A stretch of DNA of 64,000 nucleotides from the NCBI RefSeq assembly GCF_000069785.1, contig NC_010528.1, forward strand, positions 2,852,001-2,916,000. Direction: 5' to 3'. The notes under the pieces are model-generated. The model was not told where the DNA came from and did not search any database. It was given only the letters and a program-made list of their open reading frames with translations. Below are positions 19,089 to 29,895 of the stretch, one piece after another. Position 1 is the stretch's first letter. Every line of letters begins with the position of its first letter. The stretch is from Cupriavidus taiwanensis LMG 19424 (GTDB taxonomy: Bacteria > Pseudomonadota > Gammaproteobacteria > Burkholderiales > Burkholderiaceae). The position numbers were made by a program, and so were the translations under genes.

Positions 19089-19277
19089 ATGCCTGCTGTC
19101 GTCAAATGCCCCACCTGCGGCACCGAGGTGGCCTGGGTACCCGACAACAAATTCCGTCCGTTCTGTTCCGAGCGCTGCAAGCAGATCGATCTCGGCGCCT
19201 GGGCGTCCGAGAAGTACGTGATCGGCGGCAAGCCGGGCGAATCCCCGGCCGGCCCGCCTGACGACGAGGACGACTGA
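19089..19277 (+). CDS. yacG: DNA gyrase inhibitor YacG
   Basis: 62 residues with one zinc site formed by C7-x2-C10 and C26-x3-C30. The core [22 protein letters not shown] is the YacG signature. In E. coli it binds GyrB and inhibits gyrase. The C-terminal tail is Pro/Gly-rich then acidic (DDEDD). It follows zapD after 17 bases, probably co-transcribed. Confidence 0.93.
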   Translation: MPAVVKCPTCGTEVAWVPDNKFRPFCSERCKQIDLGAWASEKYVIGGKPGESPAGPPDDEDD

Positions 19278-19301
19278 AGCGCGAGGCCCGGCGCCCCGCG
19301 T

Positions 19302-21341
19302 TCAGTGCGCCGCCGCCAGCACGCGGCGGTAGAAGCCCACGCACACCAGCAAGAACACCGCCAGGCCCAGCCACTGCGCGGCCGCTTCAAACCCGCCCCC
19401 GACCACTGCCAGCGGCGCATCGCTGCCCGACAGGCCGATCACCGCGGCCAGCATCACGCCGACCAGGCTTTCACCGACGATCAGGCCAGACGCCAGCAGC
19501 GTGCCGCGCCGCTCGGCGTGCTCCAGCGCCAGCCGCACGTCGTCGCCGCGCGCGGTGGCACGGCGGCGCTCGGCGCGCAGCAGCAGCCACGACAGCACTG
19601 CCCCGACCACCAGCGCCGAGCTGATCGTCGGCGGCAGGTAGATGCCGATGCCCACCGCCAGCACCGGCAGCCGCGCCGGGCCGCCGCGGCGGCGCAGGAT
19701 CTCGTCGATGGCGATCAGCACCACGCCCAGCCCGATGCCGATCAGGATCATGTTCCAGTTGAGCTGGTGGGTGAAGATACCGGTGGCGATCGCGGTCATC
19801 AGCGTCGCCTGCGGCGCGGCCAGCGCCTGGTTCGGGTCCATGCCCGCACGCGGCAGCGCGCCGGCGAAACCATAGGCGCTGTAGAGCAGCTCGAGCACGG
19901 GCGGGATCACCGCGGCGCCCACCACGCAGCCGATCAGCAGCGCCACCTGCTGGCGCCACGGCGTGGCGCCGACCAGCCAGCCGGTCTTCAGGTCCTGCAG
20001 GTTGTCGTTGGCGATGGAGGCCACCGCCACCACCGCGGAGGTGGTGAAGATCGCCAGCGCGATCGCGAACTTGCCGCCCTCCGGCGTGGCCAGCAGGCCA
20101 TCGGCCTGGCCCGCCAGCAGGATCAGCAGCGATACCAGGATCACCGCGATGATGCCGATGCCCGAGATCGGGCTGGCCGACGAGCCCACCAGTCCGGCCA
20201 TGTAGCCGCACGCCGCCGCCACCAGGAAGCCGAAGATAAACGCGAATACCACCGCGTAGACCACCAGGCGCCAGCGCGCCCCGTTATCGAGCGGCGCCGG
20301 CGCGAGGAACCAGGCGAACACCGTTACCAGAACCGCCAGCAGCGCCAGCATCACCAGCCCGATCCACCTGGCGGGCATGTCCTGCTGCGTGCGCGGCACG
20401 CTGCCCTGCCCCGCCGGGCCGGCCTGCAGCGCGCCGAACGAGGCGCGGATGCCATACAGCATCGGCCTGGCCAGTGACAGCAGCGTCCAGATCGCGGCGA
20501 TGCCGATGGTGCCGGCGCCGATAAAGCGCGCCTGCTGGCTCCACACCATGGTGCCGAAGGCCGACAGCGTGGCGCCGTCCGGGCGCGGCGTGATGGCGGT
20601 CAGCCACGGCACCGCGACGCCCCAGGTCAGCACCAGCCCGAGCAGCATCGCCAGCCCGCCGACGATGCCGACCAGGTAGCCCGCGCCCACCAGCGCCAGC
20701 GAGAATCCCATCGACAGCCGCACCACCGAGGCGCCCGCCGACAGCCAGAAATTGGCGCCCTCGGCCAGCACGCGCAGCCCGCCGGCGGCGAAGCTGAACA
20801 GCCCCGCGACCAGGCCCCCGGCCATCAGGTCGGCCAGGCCGGTCGCCTGCGGCTTCTGGCCCGGCGCAGCTTCGGCCGGGGCGGCGCTGCCCACGCGCAG
20901 GATTTCCGCCGCGGCCACGCCCTCGGGATAAGGCAGGTCGCTCTGCACCACCATGGCATGGCGCAGCGGGATGCTGAACACCACGCCCAGCATGCCGCCG
21001 GCGGCGCAGATCGCCAGCGTCTGCCAGAACGGGAAGCCTTGCCAGTGGCCCAGCATCACCAGGCCGGGCAGGATGAAGATGATCGACGACAGGGTGCCCG
21101 CGGCCGAGGCCTGCGTCTGCACCATGTTGTTTTCGAGGATGTTGGCGCCGGGGAAGAGGCGCAGCACGGCCATCGAGATCACCGCCGCGGGGATCGCCGA
21201 CGAGAAGGTCAGGCCGACCTTCAGCCCCAGGTAGATGTTGGAGGCGGTGAACACGACCGTGATCAGCGCACCGAGGATGATGCCGCGCAGGGTCAGTTCA
21301 GGCAGGGAAACGTCGTCGGCGATACGATCGACACGTAGCAT
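19302..21341 (-). CDS. OPT-family oligopeptide or metal-chelate transporter
   Basis: 679 residues with about fifteen hydrophobic segments. Conserved features include LTLRGIILGALITVVFTASNIYLGLKVGLTFSSAIPAAVISMAVL at the start and the DLKTGWLVGATPWRQQ segment in the second half, as in bacterial OPT proteins. The family imports oligopeptides, glutathione-like thiols or metal chelates by proton symport; the substrate here is unknown. It converges with yacG across only 24 bases. On its other side lies mutT, 90 bases upstream in the direction of transcription. Confidence 0.85.
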   Translation of the reverse strand: MLRVDRIADDVSLPELTLRGIILGALITVVFTASNIYLGLKVGLTFSSAIPAAVISMAVLRLFPGANILENNMVQTQASAAGTLSSIIFILPGLVMLGHWQGFPFWQTLAICAAGGMLGVVFSIPLRHAMVVQSDLPYPEGVAAAEILRVGSAAPAEAAPGQKPQATGLADLMAGGLVAGLFSFAAGGLRVLAEGANFWLSAGASVVRLSMGFSLALVGAGYLVGIVGGLAMLLGLVLTWGVAVPWLTAITPRPDGATLSAFGTMVWSQQARFIGAGTIGIAAIWTLLSLARPMLYGIRASFGALQAGPAGQGSVPRTQQDMPARWIGLVMLALLAVLVTVFAWFLAPAPLDNGARWRLVVYAVVFAFIFGFLVAAACGYMAGLVGSSASPISGIGIIAVILVSLLILLAGQADGLLATPEGGKFAIALAIFTTSAVVAVASIANDNLQDLKTGWLVGATPWRQQVALLIGCVVGAAVIPPVLELLYSAYGFAGALPRAGMDPNQALAAPQATLMTAIATGIFTHQLNWNMILIGIGLGVVLIAIDEILRRRGGPARLPVLAVGIGIYLPPTISSALVVGAVLSWLLLRAERRRATARGDDVRLALEHAERRGTLLASGLIVGESLVGVMLAAVIGLSGSDAPLAVVGGGFEAAAQWLGLAVFLLVCVGFYRRVLAAAH

Positions 21342-21431
21342 GCAGGTTCCTTTCCTGTGGATCCGGGCCGCTGGCCCGGGCGGCGCGCAAGCGGGCGCCG
21401 CGGCCGCTTGTCAGCGATGCGGACGGCAGGG

Positions 21432-21878
21432 TCAGCCGTTGCGCGCTTCCTCGTCCAGCCACGCCACCACGGGAATGGTGGCCGGCAGCAGCGGCCCCAC
21501 CGTCACCGGCGTGCCCTGCCACGAGAAGGCCTGGCCTTCGCGGCCGACGGGCTCGCCCTGCCAGGCCGTGACCTTGCAGAAATGCAGCCGCACGTAGGCG
21601 TGCGGGTAGTCATGTTCCAGGATGTGCCAGCGCTCGCATTGCGTGACATCAAGCCCCAGCTCTTCGTGCAGCTCGCGCGCCAGCGCTGCCTCCACCGACT
21701 CGCCCGGCTCCAGCTTGCCGCCGGGGAATTCCCAGTAACCCTCGTAGGGCTTGCCGGCCGGGCGCTGCGCCAGCAGGAAGCGGCCGTCGGGCTGCACCAG
21801 CACGCCGACCGCCACCTCGGTCACCTTGCGCGGGGGGTTGCCGCCGATGGCTGCAGGATTCTCCGTGGCCGCGCTCAT
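21432..21878 (-). CDS. mutT: 8-oxo-dGTP diphosphatase MutT
   Basis: 148 residues. Sanitises the nucleotide pool by hydrolysing 8-oxo-dGTP. The Nudix box is complete at 54-76 (G54, E60, R68-E69, E72-E73, G75). GYWEFPGGKLEPGE and the C-terminal region fit MutT rather than RppH. The start ATG overlaps the stop of the DUF815-type ATPase gene by ATGA, so it is translationally coupled to it. The frame is open far upstream inside that gene, which is a shadow. Confidence 0.88.
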   Translation of the reverse strand: MSAATENPAAIGGNPPRKVTEVAVGVLVQPDGRFLLAQRPAGKPYEGYWEFPGGKLEPGESVEAALARELHEELGLDVTQCERWHILEHDYPHAYVRLHFCKVTAWQGEPVGREGQAFSWQGTPVTVGPLLPATIPVVAWLDEEARNG

Positions 21879-22780
21879 GCCTTGGCGTCCCCGGCAACAT
21901 CGGCAATGTACGGCTTGCCGTGCTTGCCGCCCCAGTCGCGCGCGAACTGCCAGGCCACGCGGCCCGAACGCGAGCCGCGCTCCAGCGCCCACACCAGCGC
22001 GTCGCCGCGCGCGGCGGCGATGTCCGCGTCGGTGCAGCCGAAGTGCCGCAGCCAGTGGCCGACGATGGCCAGGTACTCGTCCTGCTTGGGCGGATAGAAC
22101 GACAGCCACAGCCCGAAGCGCTCGGACAGCGAAATCTTTTCTTCCACCACTTCGCCGGGGTGGATCTCGCCGTCGTCGGTGTGGCGGTAGCTCTCGTTGT
22201 CCTTCATGTACTCCGGCAGCAGGTGCCGGCGGTTGGACGTGGCGTAGATCAGCACGTTGTCCGACTGCGCCGCCACCGAGCCATCCAGCGCCGACTTGAG
22301 CGACTTGTAGCCCGACTCGCCTTCCTCGAACGACAGGTCGTCGCAGAAGATCACGAAGCGCTCGGGCCGCTGCGACACCAGCTCGACGATATCGCCGAGG
22401 TCCCCCAGGTCGTCCTTGTCGACCTCGACCAGCCGCAGCCCGTCCTGGACGAAGGCATTGAGGCAGGCCTTGATCAGCGATGACTTGCCGGTGCCGCGCG
22501 CGCCGGTCAGCAGTACGTTGTTGGCGGGCAGGCGGTTCACGAACTGGCGCGTATTGCCGACGATGGCATCCTTCTGGCGCTCGATGTTCTTCAGGTCGTC
22601 CAGGTGGATCGGCGGCAGCTGGCGCACCGGCTGCAGGTAGCCGATATTGCCGAACAGGCTCTGGCGCTTGCGCCAGCGGAACGCGACCGCCTCCTGCCAG
22701 TCCGCATCGCTCAGTTGCGGCGGCAGCCATTGTTCGAGTCGGGCGAGGAAGTTGTCGAGGCGGGCGGCGAGGTCGGACAT
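21875..22780 (-). CDS. DUF815-type AAA+ ATPase
   Basis: 301 residues. P-loop GARGTGKS lies at 93-100 and Walker B-like VIFCDDLSFE near 144-153, followed by YATSNRRHLLPE as sensor region. The N-terminal segment YLQPVRQLPPIHLDDLKNIERQK is conserved in this uncharacterised family. The molecular role is not established to my knowledge; a loader or remodeller function is plausible for an AAA+ protein of this size. It ends with an ATGA overlap on mutT and lies 68 bases downstream of argJ. The pairing with mutT downstream of secA-argJ recurs in related bacteria, as far as I recall. Confidence 0.8.
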   Translation of the reverse strand: MSDLAARLDNFLARLEQWLPPQLSDADWQEAVAFRWRKRQSLFGNIGYLQPVRQLPPIHLDDLKNIERQKDAIVGNTRQFVNRLPANNVLLTGARGTGKSSLIKACLNAFVQDGLRLVEVDKDDLGDLGDIVELVSQRPERFVIFCDDLSFEEGESGYKSLKSALDGSVAAQSDNVLIYATSNRRHLLPEYMKDNESYRHTDDGEIHPGEVVEEKISLSERFGLWLSFYPPKQDEYLAIVGHWLRHFGCTDADIAAARGDALVWALERGSRSGRVAWQFARDWGGKHGKPYIADVAGDAKA

Positions 22781-22814
22781 GGCAGCGGGGCGGTGACAGG
22801 CAGCGGAAATCGAT

Positions 22815-22840
22815 GTCCTTCCCGCGTGCGCGGGAAGGAC
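22815..22840 (-). terminator. Hairpin after argJ
   Basis: GTCCTTCCCGCG (22815-22826) and CGCGGGAAGGAC (22829-22840) pair perfectly over a 2-base gap, beginning 9 bases past the argJ stop. The following T-tract is weak (ATTTCC), so it may attenuate rather than stop transcription. Confidence 0.6.
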
Positions 22841-22848
22841 GGACAGGC

Positions 22849-24087
22849 TCAGGAACGGTAGTCGGCGTTGATCGACACGTAGTCGTGCGACAGGTCGCAG
22901 GTCCACACGGTGGCTTCGGCATTGCCGCGGCCGAGCGCGATGCGCACGGTGATCTCGGCCTGCTTCATCACGCGCTGGCCGTCTTCCTCGCGGTAGTCGG
23001 GATTGCGGCCGCCGTCGCGGGCGACCCAGACATCGTCCAGCCACAGGTTGACGCGGCCGACATCGAGATCGTCCACGCCGGCGTAGCCCACCGCGGCCAG
23101 GATGCGGCCCAGGTTGGGGTCCGAGGCATAGAACGCGGTCTTGACCAGCGGCGAATGCGCGACCGCATAGGCGATCTGGCGGCACTCCGCCACGTCCTTG
23201 CCGCCTTCTACGCGGATGGTCATCAGCTTGGTCGCGCCTTCGCCGTCGCGCACGATCATCTGCGCCAGCTCCTGCGCCAGGCCGGTCACCGCATCGCGCA
23301 GTGCTTCAAAGGCCGGGCCTTCGGCACGGTCGACCACGGCACCGGACTTGCCCGAGGCGATCAGCACGAAGGAATCGTTGGTCGAGGTATCGCCGTCGAT
23401 GGTGATGCTATTGAACGAGTGGTCGGCGGCGTGCGTCACCAGCGCCTGCAGCACGGGCTGCGCCACCGCGGCATCCATGGCGATGAAGCCCAGCATGGTC
23501 GCCATGTTCGGGCGGATCATGCCGGCGCCCTTGCTGATGCCCGACAGCGTCACGGTCTTGCCGTCGATCTGCAGCGTGCGCGACGCGACCTTGGGCTGGG
23601 TGTCGGTGGTCATGATCGCCTCCGCGGCGGCCAGCCAGTTGTCCGCCCTGGCGTTGGCGATGGCGGCGGGCAGCCCGGCCAGCAGGCGGTCCATCGGCAG
23701 CTGCTCGAGGATCACGCCAGTCGAGAACGGCAGTACCTGGCCGGCCTCGATGCCCAGCTGCGCAGCCAGTGCGTCGCAGGTGGCGCGGGCGTTGGCCAGT
23801 CCCTGCTCGCCGGTGCCGGCGTTGGCATTGCCGGTGTTGACCACCAGCGCGCGGATGCCCTTGCCGGACTTGTCCGCTGCCGCCAGGTGCTCGCGGCACA
23901 CCTGCACCGGCGCGGCGCAGAAGCGGTTGCTGGTAAAGACGCCGGCCACGGTGCTGCCTTCGGCCACGCGCACCACCAGCACGTCCTTGCGGTTGGCCTT
24001 GCGGATGCCGGCCTCGGCCCAGCCGAGCTCGACGCCGGCGACGGATTTCAGGTTCTCTGCCTGGGGCAGCGGAAGATTGACGGGCAT
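22849..24087 (-). CDS. argJ: Bifunctional ornithine acetyltransferase/N-acetylglutamate synthase
   Basis: Transfers acetyl from N-acetylornithine to glutamate, and may also use acetyl-CoA, in arginine synthesis. 412 residues. The self-cleavage site is NMATMLGF: the bond between A196 and T197 is cut, leaving T197 as nucleophile at the start of the beta chain. [12 protein letters not shown] near 82-93 and [10 protein letters not shown] are family marks. It lies between secA and the DUF815-type ATPase gene, all on the minus strand. No other arg genes are in the window. Confidence 0.96.
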   Translation of the reverse strand: MPVNLPLPQAENLKSVAGVELGWAEAGIRKANRKDVLVVRVAEGSTVAGVFTSNRFCAAPVQVCREHLAAADKSGKGIRALVVNTGNANAGTGEQGLANARATCDALAAQLGIEAGQVLPFSTGVILEQLPMDRLLAGLPAAIANARADNWLAAAEAIMTTDTQPKVASRTLQIDGKTVTLSGISKGAGMIRPNMATMLGFIAMDAAVAQPVLQALVTHAADHSFNSITIDGDTSTNDSFVLIASGKSGAVVDRAEGPAFEALRDAVTGLAQELAQMIVRDGEGATKLMTIRVEGGKDVAECRQIAYAVAHSPLVKTAFYASDPNLGRILAAVGYAGVDDLDVGRVNLWLDDVWVARDGGRNPDYREEDGQRVMKQAEITVRIALGRGNAEATVWTCDLSHDYVSINADYRS

Positions 24088-24134
24088 GCAGGACTCCTCG
24101 ATGTTGCTGCAGCTAGCGACTTGCTTGTCTCAGA

Positions 24135-24165
24135 CGAACATGCCCGCGAAGGGCGGGCATGTTCG
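24135..24165 (-). terminator. Hairpin between secA and argJ
   Basis: CGAACATGCCCGC (24135-24147) and GCGGGCATGTTCG (24153-24165) form a 13-base perfect stem with a 5-base loop, 67 bases past the secA stop. There is no T-tract on either strand, so termination is only a possibility. Confidence 0.45.
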
Positions 24166-24231
24166 ATTCCTCTTGCGCCACGCCCGTACTGCGGGGAGCG
24201 GCGTCATACCGGATGCCCGGCCTGGCTCAGT

Positions 24232-27009
<2,778 letters not shown>

Positions 27010-27255
27010 CGATTGCTTTCACCTGCGCGGAACCGGGTGGCATCCCCAGGGAAGGCGGACTGCCCCGGCGACCGGGCGCGGTAATGGATAGATTGGCGCA
27101 AAACGCCGAGTTTATCATGTGCCGGGGTCACGCCCGGCGGTGCGGAGCGCTGGCGCGGGCCCTGCCGCAAGCAGGTTGGGACGGTTGCGCCGGCTTCAAT
27201 CCGGCCGCTCTCGCTTTCGGTCCGCGCTGCCCTGCGTGCGCGCGCCGCCCCTTGC

Positions 27256-27261
27256 TAGAAT
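27256..27261 (+). promoter_or_regulatory. -10 element placed for a leaderless transcript
   Basis: TAGAAT ends six bases before the ATG of the DciA-like gene, which puts the expected transcription start on the start codon itself. No Shine-Dalgarno fits in the six-base gap. The -35 region is weak, so this is only a candidate. Confidence 0.4.
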
Positions 27262-27267
27262 GGACCC

Positions 27268-27771
27268 ATGCGCCGCTTCACCCATCCCGCCCTGCAGACC
27301 CCCGCCGCCAAGCCGCTCAACGACTGGCTGGACAAGGCCGGCCCGGTATCGACGCTGCTCCAGACTGCACGCCAGCTGTCGGTGCTCGAGGCCGAGGTAC
27401 TGTCCCTGCTGCCGGCCGGCATGCGCGCGGGCCTGGCCGTGGCCGGCATCAAGCGCGACCCGTCCGACCCCAACGGCCAGGTGCTGCTGTTGCTGGCGGC
27501 CCATGGCGCTGCCGCGGCGCGGGTGCGCCAGGTCGTGCCCACGCTGCTCGGACGCCTGCAGCAGCGCGGCTCGCCGGTCACCTCGATCCGCGTGCGGGTG
27601 CAGCCCGAGGTGCAGCGCCATGCCGACTGGGAGGTGGAACCGGTGGCACGCCCGCGCACCGGCGGCCGCATGACGCCGACCGGGCTGGCCAATCTCGACC
27701 AGCTTGCGCGCAGCCTGCCGGATTCGCCGCTGCGCGACGCGCTCAATACGCTGCTGTCCCACCACCGCTGA
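27268..27771 (+). CDS. DUF721 (DciA-like) protein
   Basis: 167 residues. The layout fits DUF721: an N-terminal helix LNDWLDKAGPVSTLLQTARQL, then a KH-like alpha-beta domain with VLLLLAAHGAAAARVRQVVPTLLGRL. DciA proteins load the replicative helicase DnaB in bacteria lacking DnaC or DnaI; whether this shorter protein does so is inference. It lies divergent from secA and convergent with lpxC, the place where DUF721 genes are often found in proteobacteria. The ATG is the first in frame and has no visible ribosome-binding site. Confidence 0.75.
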   Translation: MRRFTHPALQTPAAKPLNDWLDKAGPVSTLLQTARQLSVLEAEVLSLLPAGMRAGLAVAGIKRDPSDPNGQVLLLLAAHGAAAARVRQVVPTLLGRLQQRGSPVTSIRVRVQPEVQRHADWEVEPVARPRTGGRMTPTGLANLDQLARSLPDSPLRDALNTLLSHHR

Positions 27772-27794
27772 GCGACCGCGCCGCGTCCAAAGCA

Positions 27795-27824
27795 AAAGAG
27801 CCGACCTGTGCAGGTCGGCTCTTT
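27795..27824. terminator. Bidirectional terminator
   Basis: AAAGAGCCGACCTG (27795-27808) pairs with CAGGTCGGCTCTTT (27811-27824) over a 2-base gap. Flanking A and T residues suit both directions. It separates the DciA-like gene from lpxC. Confidence 0.9.
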
Positions 27825-27840
27825 CTCTATGCGAGGCCGC

Positions 27841-28758
27841 TCAGGCGAAGGCCGGCTGGGCCTGTGGCAGGAACGCCGCCGGGGCTTCCTCGACGCGGTC
27901 GAAGGTGACCAGCTCATACGCTTCCTGGTCCGCCAGCAGCGCGCGCAGCAGCTGGTTGTTCAGGCCGTGGCCGGATTTGTTCGCCACATAGGCGCCGATC
28001 AGCGGATGGCCCACCACGTACAGGTCGCCGATCGCATCGAGGATCTTGTGACGCACGAACTCGTCGCCGTAGCGCAGTTCCTCGTTGTTGAGCATGCGGT
28101 GCTCGTCCAGCACGATCGCGTTGTCCAGGCTGCCGCCGCGCGCCAGGCCCATTTCACGCAGGGCCTCGACCTCGTGCGCAAAGCCGAAGGTGCGGGCGCG
28201 CGCAATCTCGCGCACATAGCTGGTGTCGGCAAAGTCGATCGAGAACGTCTGGCCGGTCTTGTCGACTGCAGGATGGCGGAAGTCGATGGTGAACGACAGC
28301 TTGAAGCCGAAGAATGGCTCCAGCCGCGCCAGCTTGTCGCCTTCGCGCACTTCCACCGGTTTTTTCACGCGGATGAAGGTCTTGGGCGCGTTCTGCTCTT
28401 CGATGCCGGCCGACTGCAGCAGGAACACGAACGACGCCGCGCTGCCGTCCATGATCGGGATTTCCTCGGCGTCGACGTCGACATAGAGGTTGTCGATGCC
28501 CAGGCCGGCGCACGCGGACATCAGGTGCTCGACGGTGGAAACGCGCGCGCCATCCTTCTGCAGCACCGATGCCAGGCGTGTGTCGCCGATGGCCGAGGCG
28601 GCCACGGGAATCTCGACGGCCTCGGGCAGGTCGACGCGGGTGAAGACGATGCCGGTACCCGCCGGCGCCGGACGCAGCGTCAGCGTGACCTTGCGGCCAG
28701 AGTGCAGGCCGATGCCAACGGTCTTCACCAGGGATTTGATCGTGCGCTGTTTGAGCAT
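27841..28758 (-). CDS. lpxC: UDP-3-O-acyl-N-acetylglucosamine deacetylase
   Basis: Committed zinc-dependent step of lipid A synthesis. 305 residues, the same as E. coli. Zinc ligands H78 (STVEHL), H237 and D241, and the catalytic H264 (KSGHGLNN) are present. It lies downstream of the dcw cluster as in E. coli, but a peroxiredoxin gene separates it from ftsZ. It probably has its own promoter in the AT-rich leader. Confidence 0.97.
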   Translation of the reverse strand: MLKQRTIKSLVKTVGIGLHSGRKVTLTLRPAPAGTGIVFTRVDLPEAVEIPVAASAIGDTRLASVLQKDGARVSTVEHLMSACAGLGIDNLYVDVDAEEIPIMDGSAASFVFLLQSAGIEEQNAPKTFIRVKKPVEVREGDKLARLEPFFGFKLSFTIDFRHPAVDKTGQTFSIDFADTSYVREIARARTFGFAHEVEALREMGLARGGSLDNAIVLDEHRMLNNEELRYGDEFVRHKILDAIGDLYVVGHPLIGAYVANKSGHGLNNQLLRALLADQEAYELVTFDRVEEAPAAFLPQAQPAFA

Positions 28759-28911
28759 GACAGCCTCAACAATTAATAAAATCTATCTTGTTATCTTTTT
28801 GATTAAGGGATTTTACCACCACATCCGCGGCGCTGCAGCCGGGTTTTGTTTCCGGCTGTTAACACGCCCGTCACAAGTTACGTATTATCCACGTTTACCC
28901 GGATGACTGTG
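28759..28911 (-). promoter_or_regulatory. AT-rich leader and promoter region of lpxC
   Basis: The 153 bases upstream of lpxC include an unusually AT-rich block (28771-28816). On the minus strand TAAAAT (28810-28815) is a possible -10 element, about 50 bases before the start codon; its -35 is poor. A CAGCCGG/CCGGCTG hairpin (28836-28858) may end peroxiredoxin transcripts. Confidence 0.4.
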
Positions 28912-29418
28912 TCAGCCACGCAACGCCGCCAGCACGGCTTCGGCGCTGCTGACGCGGAATTCGCCCGGCGCCTCGACATCGATCCGGGTCACCACGCCGT
29001 CCTCGATCACCATGGCGAAGCGCTTGGCACGCACGCCCAGGCCGCGCGCGCTCAGGTCCTGGTCCAGGCCCAGCGCGCGCGTCCACTCGGCGCTGCCGTC
29101 GGCCATCATCCGGACCTTGCCGGCCACCTGCTGCTCGCGGCCCCAGGCGCCCATCACGAAGGCATCGTTGACCGAGACGCACCAGACCTCGTCCACGCCG
29201 GCGGCGCGCAATGCTTCGGCATGCTGCACGAAGCCGGGCACATGCTTGGCCGAACACGTCGGCGTGAAGGCGCCGGGCAGGCCGAACACGACGATCTTGC
29301 GGCCGCGGACCAGGTCCGCCACCTTGAAGGCATTGGGACCGAGCGCGCAGCCGTTGCTTTCAGTCTCGAAAAATTCGTACAGCGTGGCGTCGGGGACGCG
29401 GGATCCGACAGTGATCAT
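28912..29418 (-). CDS. Atypical peroxiredoxin (Prx5 type)
   Basis: 168 residues. Reduces hydrogen peroxide and alkyl hydroperoxides in the cytoplasm. The peroxidatic cysteine is C55 in PGAFTPTCSAKHVPG, with the conserved Thr two turns before. A second cysteine in VDEVWCVSVND near residue 80 is a possible resolving partner. MITVGSRVPDATLYEF is the usual start of the Prx5/AhpC-TSA subgroup; a 22-codon upstream extension is open but lacks support. It lies between ftsZ and lpxC, with its own promoter. Confidence 0.88.
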   Translation of the reverse strand: MITVGSRVPDATLYEFFETESNGCALGPNAFKVADLVRGRKIVVFGLPGAFTPTCSAKHVPGFVQHAEALRAAGVDEVWCVSVNDAFVMGAWGREQQVAGKVRMMADGSAEWTRALGLDQDLSARGLGVRAKRFAMVIEDGVVTRIDVEAPGEFRVSSAEAVLAALRG

Positions 29419-29514
29419 GGCGCTCTGGTTTTCCTTGGGTGTGTGAACGGGTCTATGAAGGATAGGACGGATGCGGGGGCGCATGGCGGCGCGTTGCCGC
29501 CGGGCAACCTAACG

Positions 29515-29542
29515 ATCATAGGCGCCCGGCCGGCGCTGCCAA
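29515..29542 (-). promoter_or_regulatory. Candidate promoter of the peroxiredoxin gene
   Basis: Read on minus: TTGGCA (29537-29542), a 16-base spacer, TATGAT (29515-29520). Both hexamers are good, giving a leader of about 90 bases. This supports expression apart from the dcw operon. Confidence 0.55.
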
Positions 29543-29616
29543 AGCCGGATCACATCCGCTTACGTTCGCACCAATATTCGGACGAATGCCGATACACCCG
29601 AAGACGCTACAAAGAC

Positions 29617-29653
29617 GTCCGCGCGGCGCACCTTTTGGGTGCGCCGCGCGGAC
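29617..29653 (-). terminator. Long GC hairpin at the end of the dcw operon
   Basis: A 16-base perfect stem (29617-29632 with 29638-29653; arm GTCCGCGCGGCGCACC) has a 5-base loop. It lies 240 bases past the ftsZ stop and 75 bases before the peroxiredoxin promoter. On minus the stem is followed by GTCTTTG, a weak T-tract. The remaining sequence from 29654 to 29895 shows no gene that I can support. Confidence 0.6.
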
Positions 29654-29895
29654 GGCGATACATCCCGACCGGGAAGGCGGGAAACCAGTCCGGGGAGGCG
29701 GCCAGCGGCACGCCCGAACCCGGCAACGGGATGCGGGTGAAGTCAGTCCGGCGCAGGCGCGGCGCCGCCGGCAGCCCGGCGGTTCATGTCAGCCATGCAA
29801 AGGCACGCGCGGATGGGGAGCGCACGTGCATCGCGACCAGGCGACGCGTTCCGTCAGGCGGCCGGTGGAGGCACCGATGCCGCGCCAGGCAGGCT

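Noticed and set aside
24135..24165. Treating the secA-argJ hairpin as a strong terminator
   Set aside because: The 13-base stem is perfect, but neither strand has a T-tract, so it is listed only with low confidence.
29586..29895. Open frames in the gap between the peroxiredoxin and ftsZ
   Set aside because: Basic, Pro/Arg-rich translations without start signals; the region contains a terminator-like hairpin instead.
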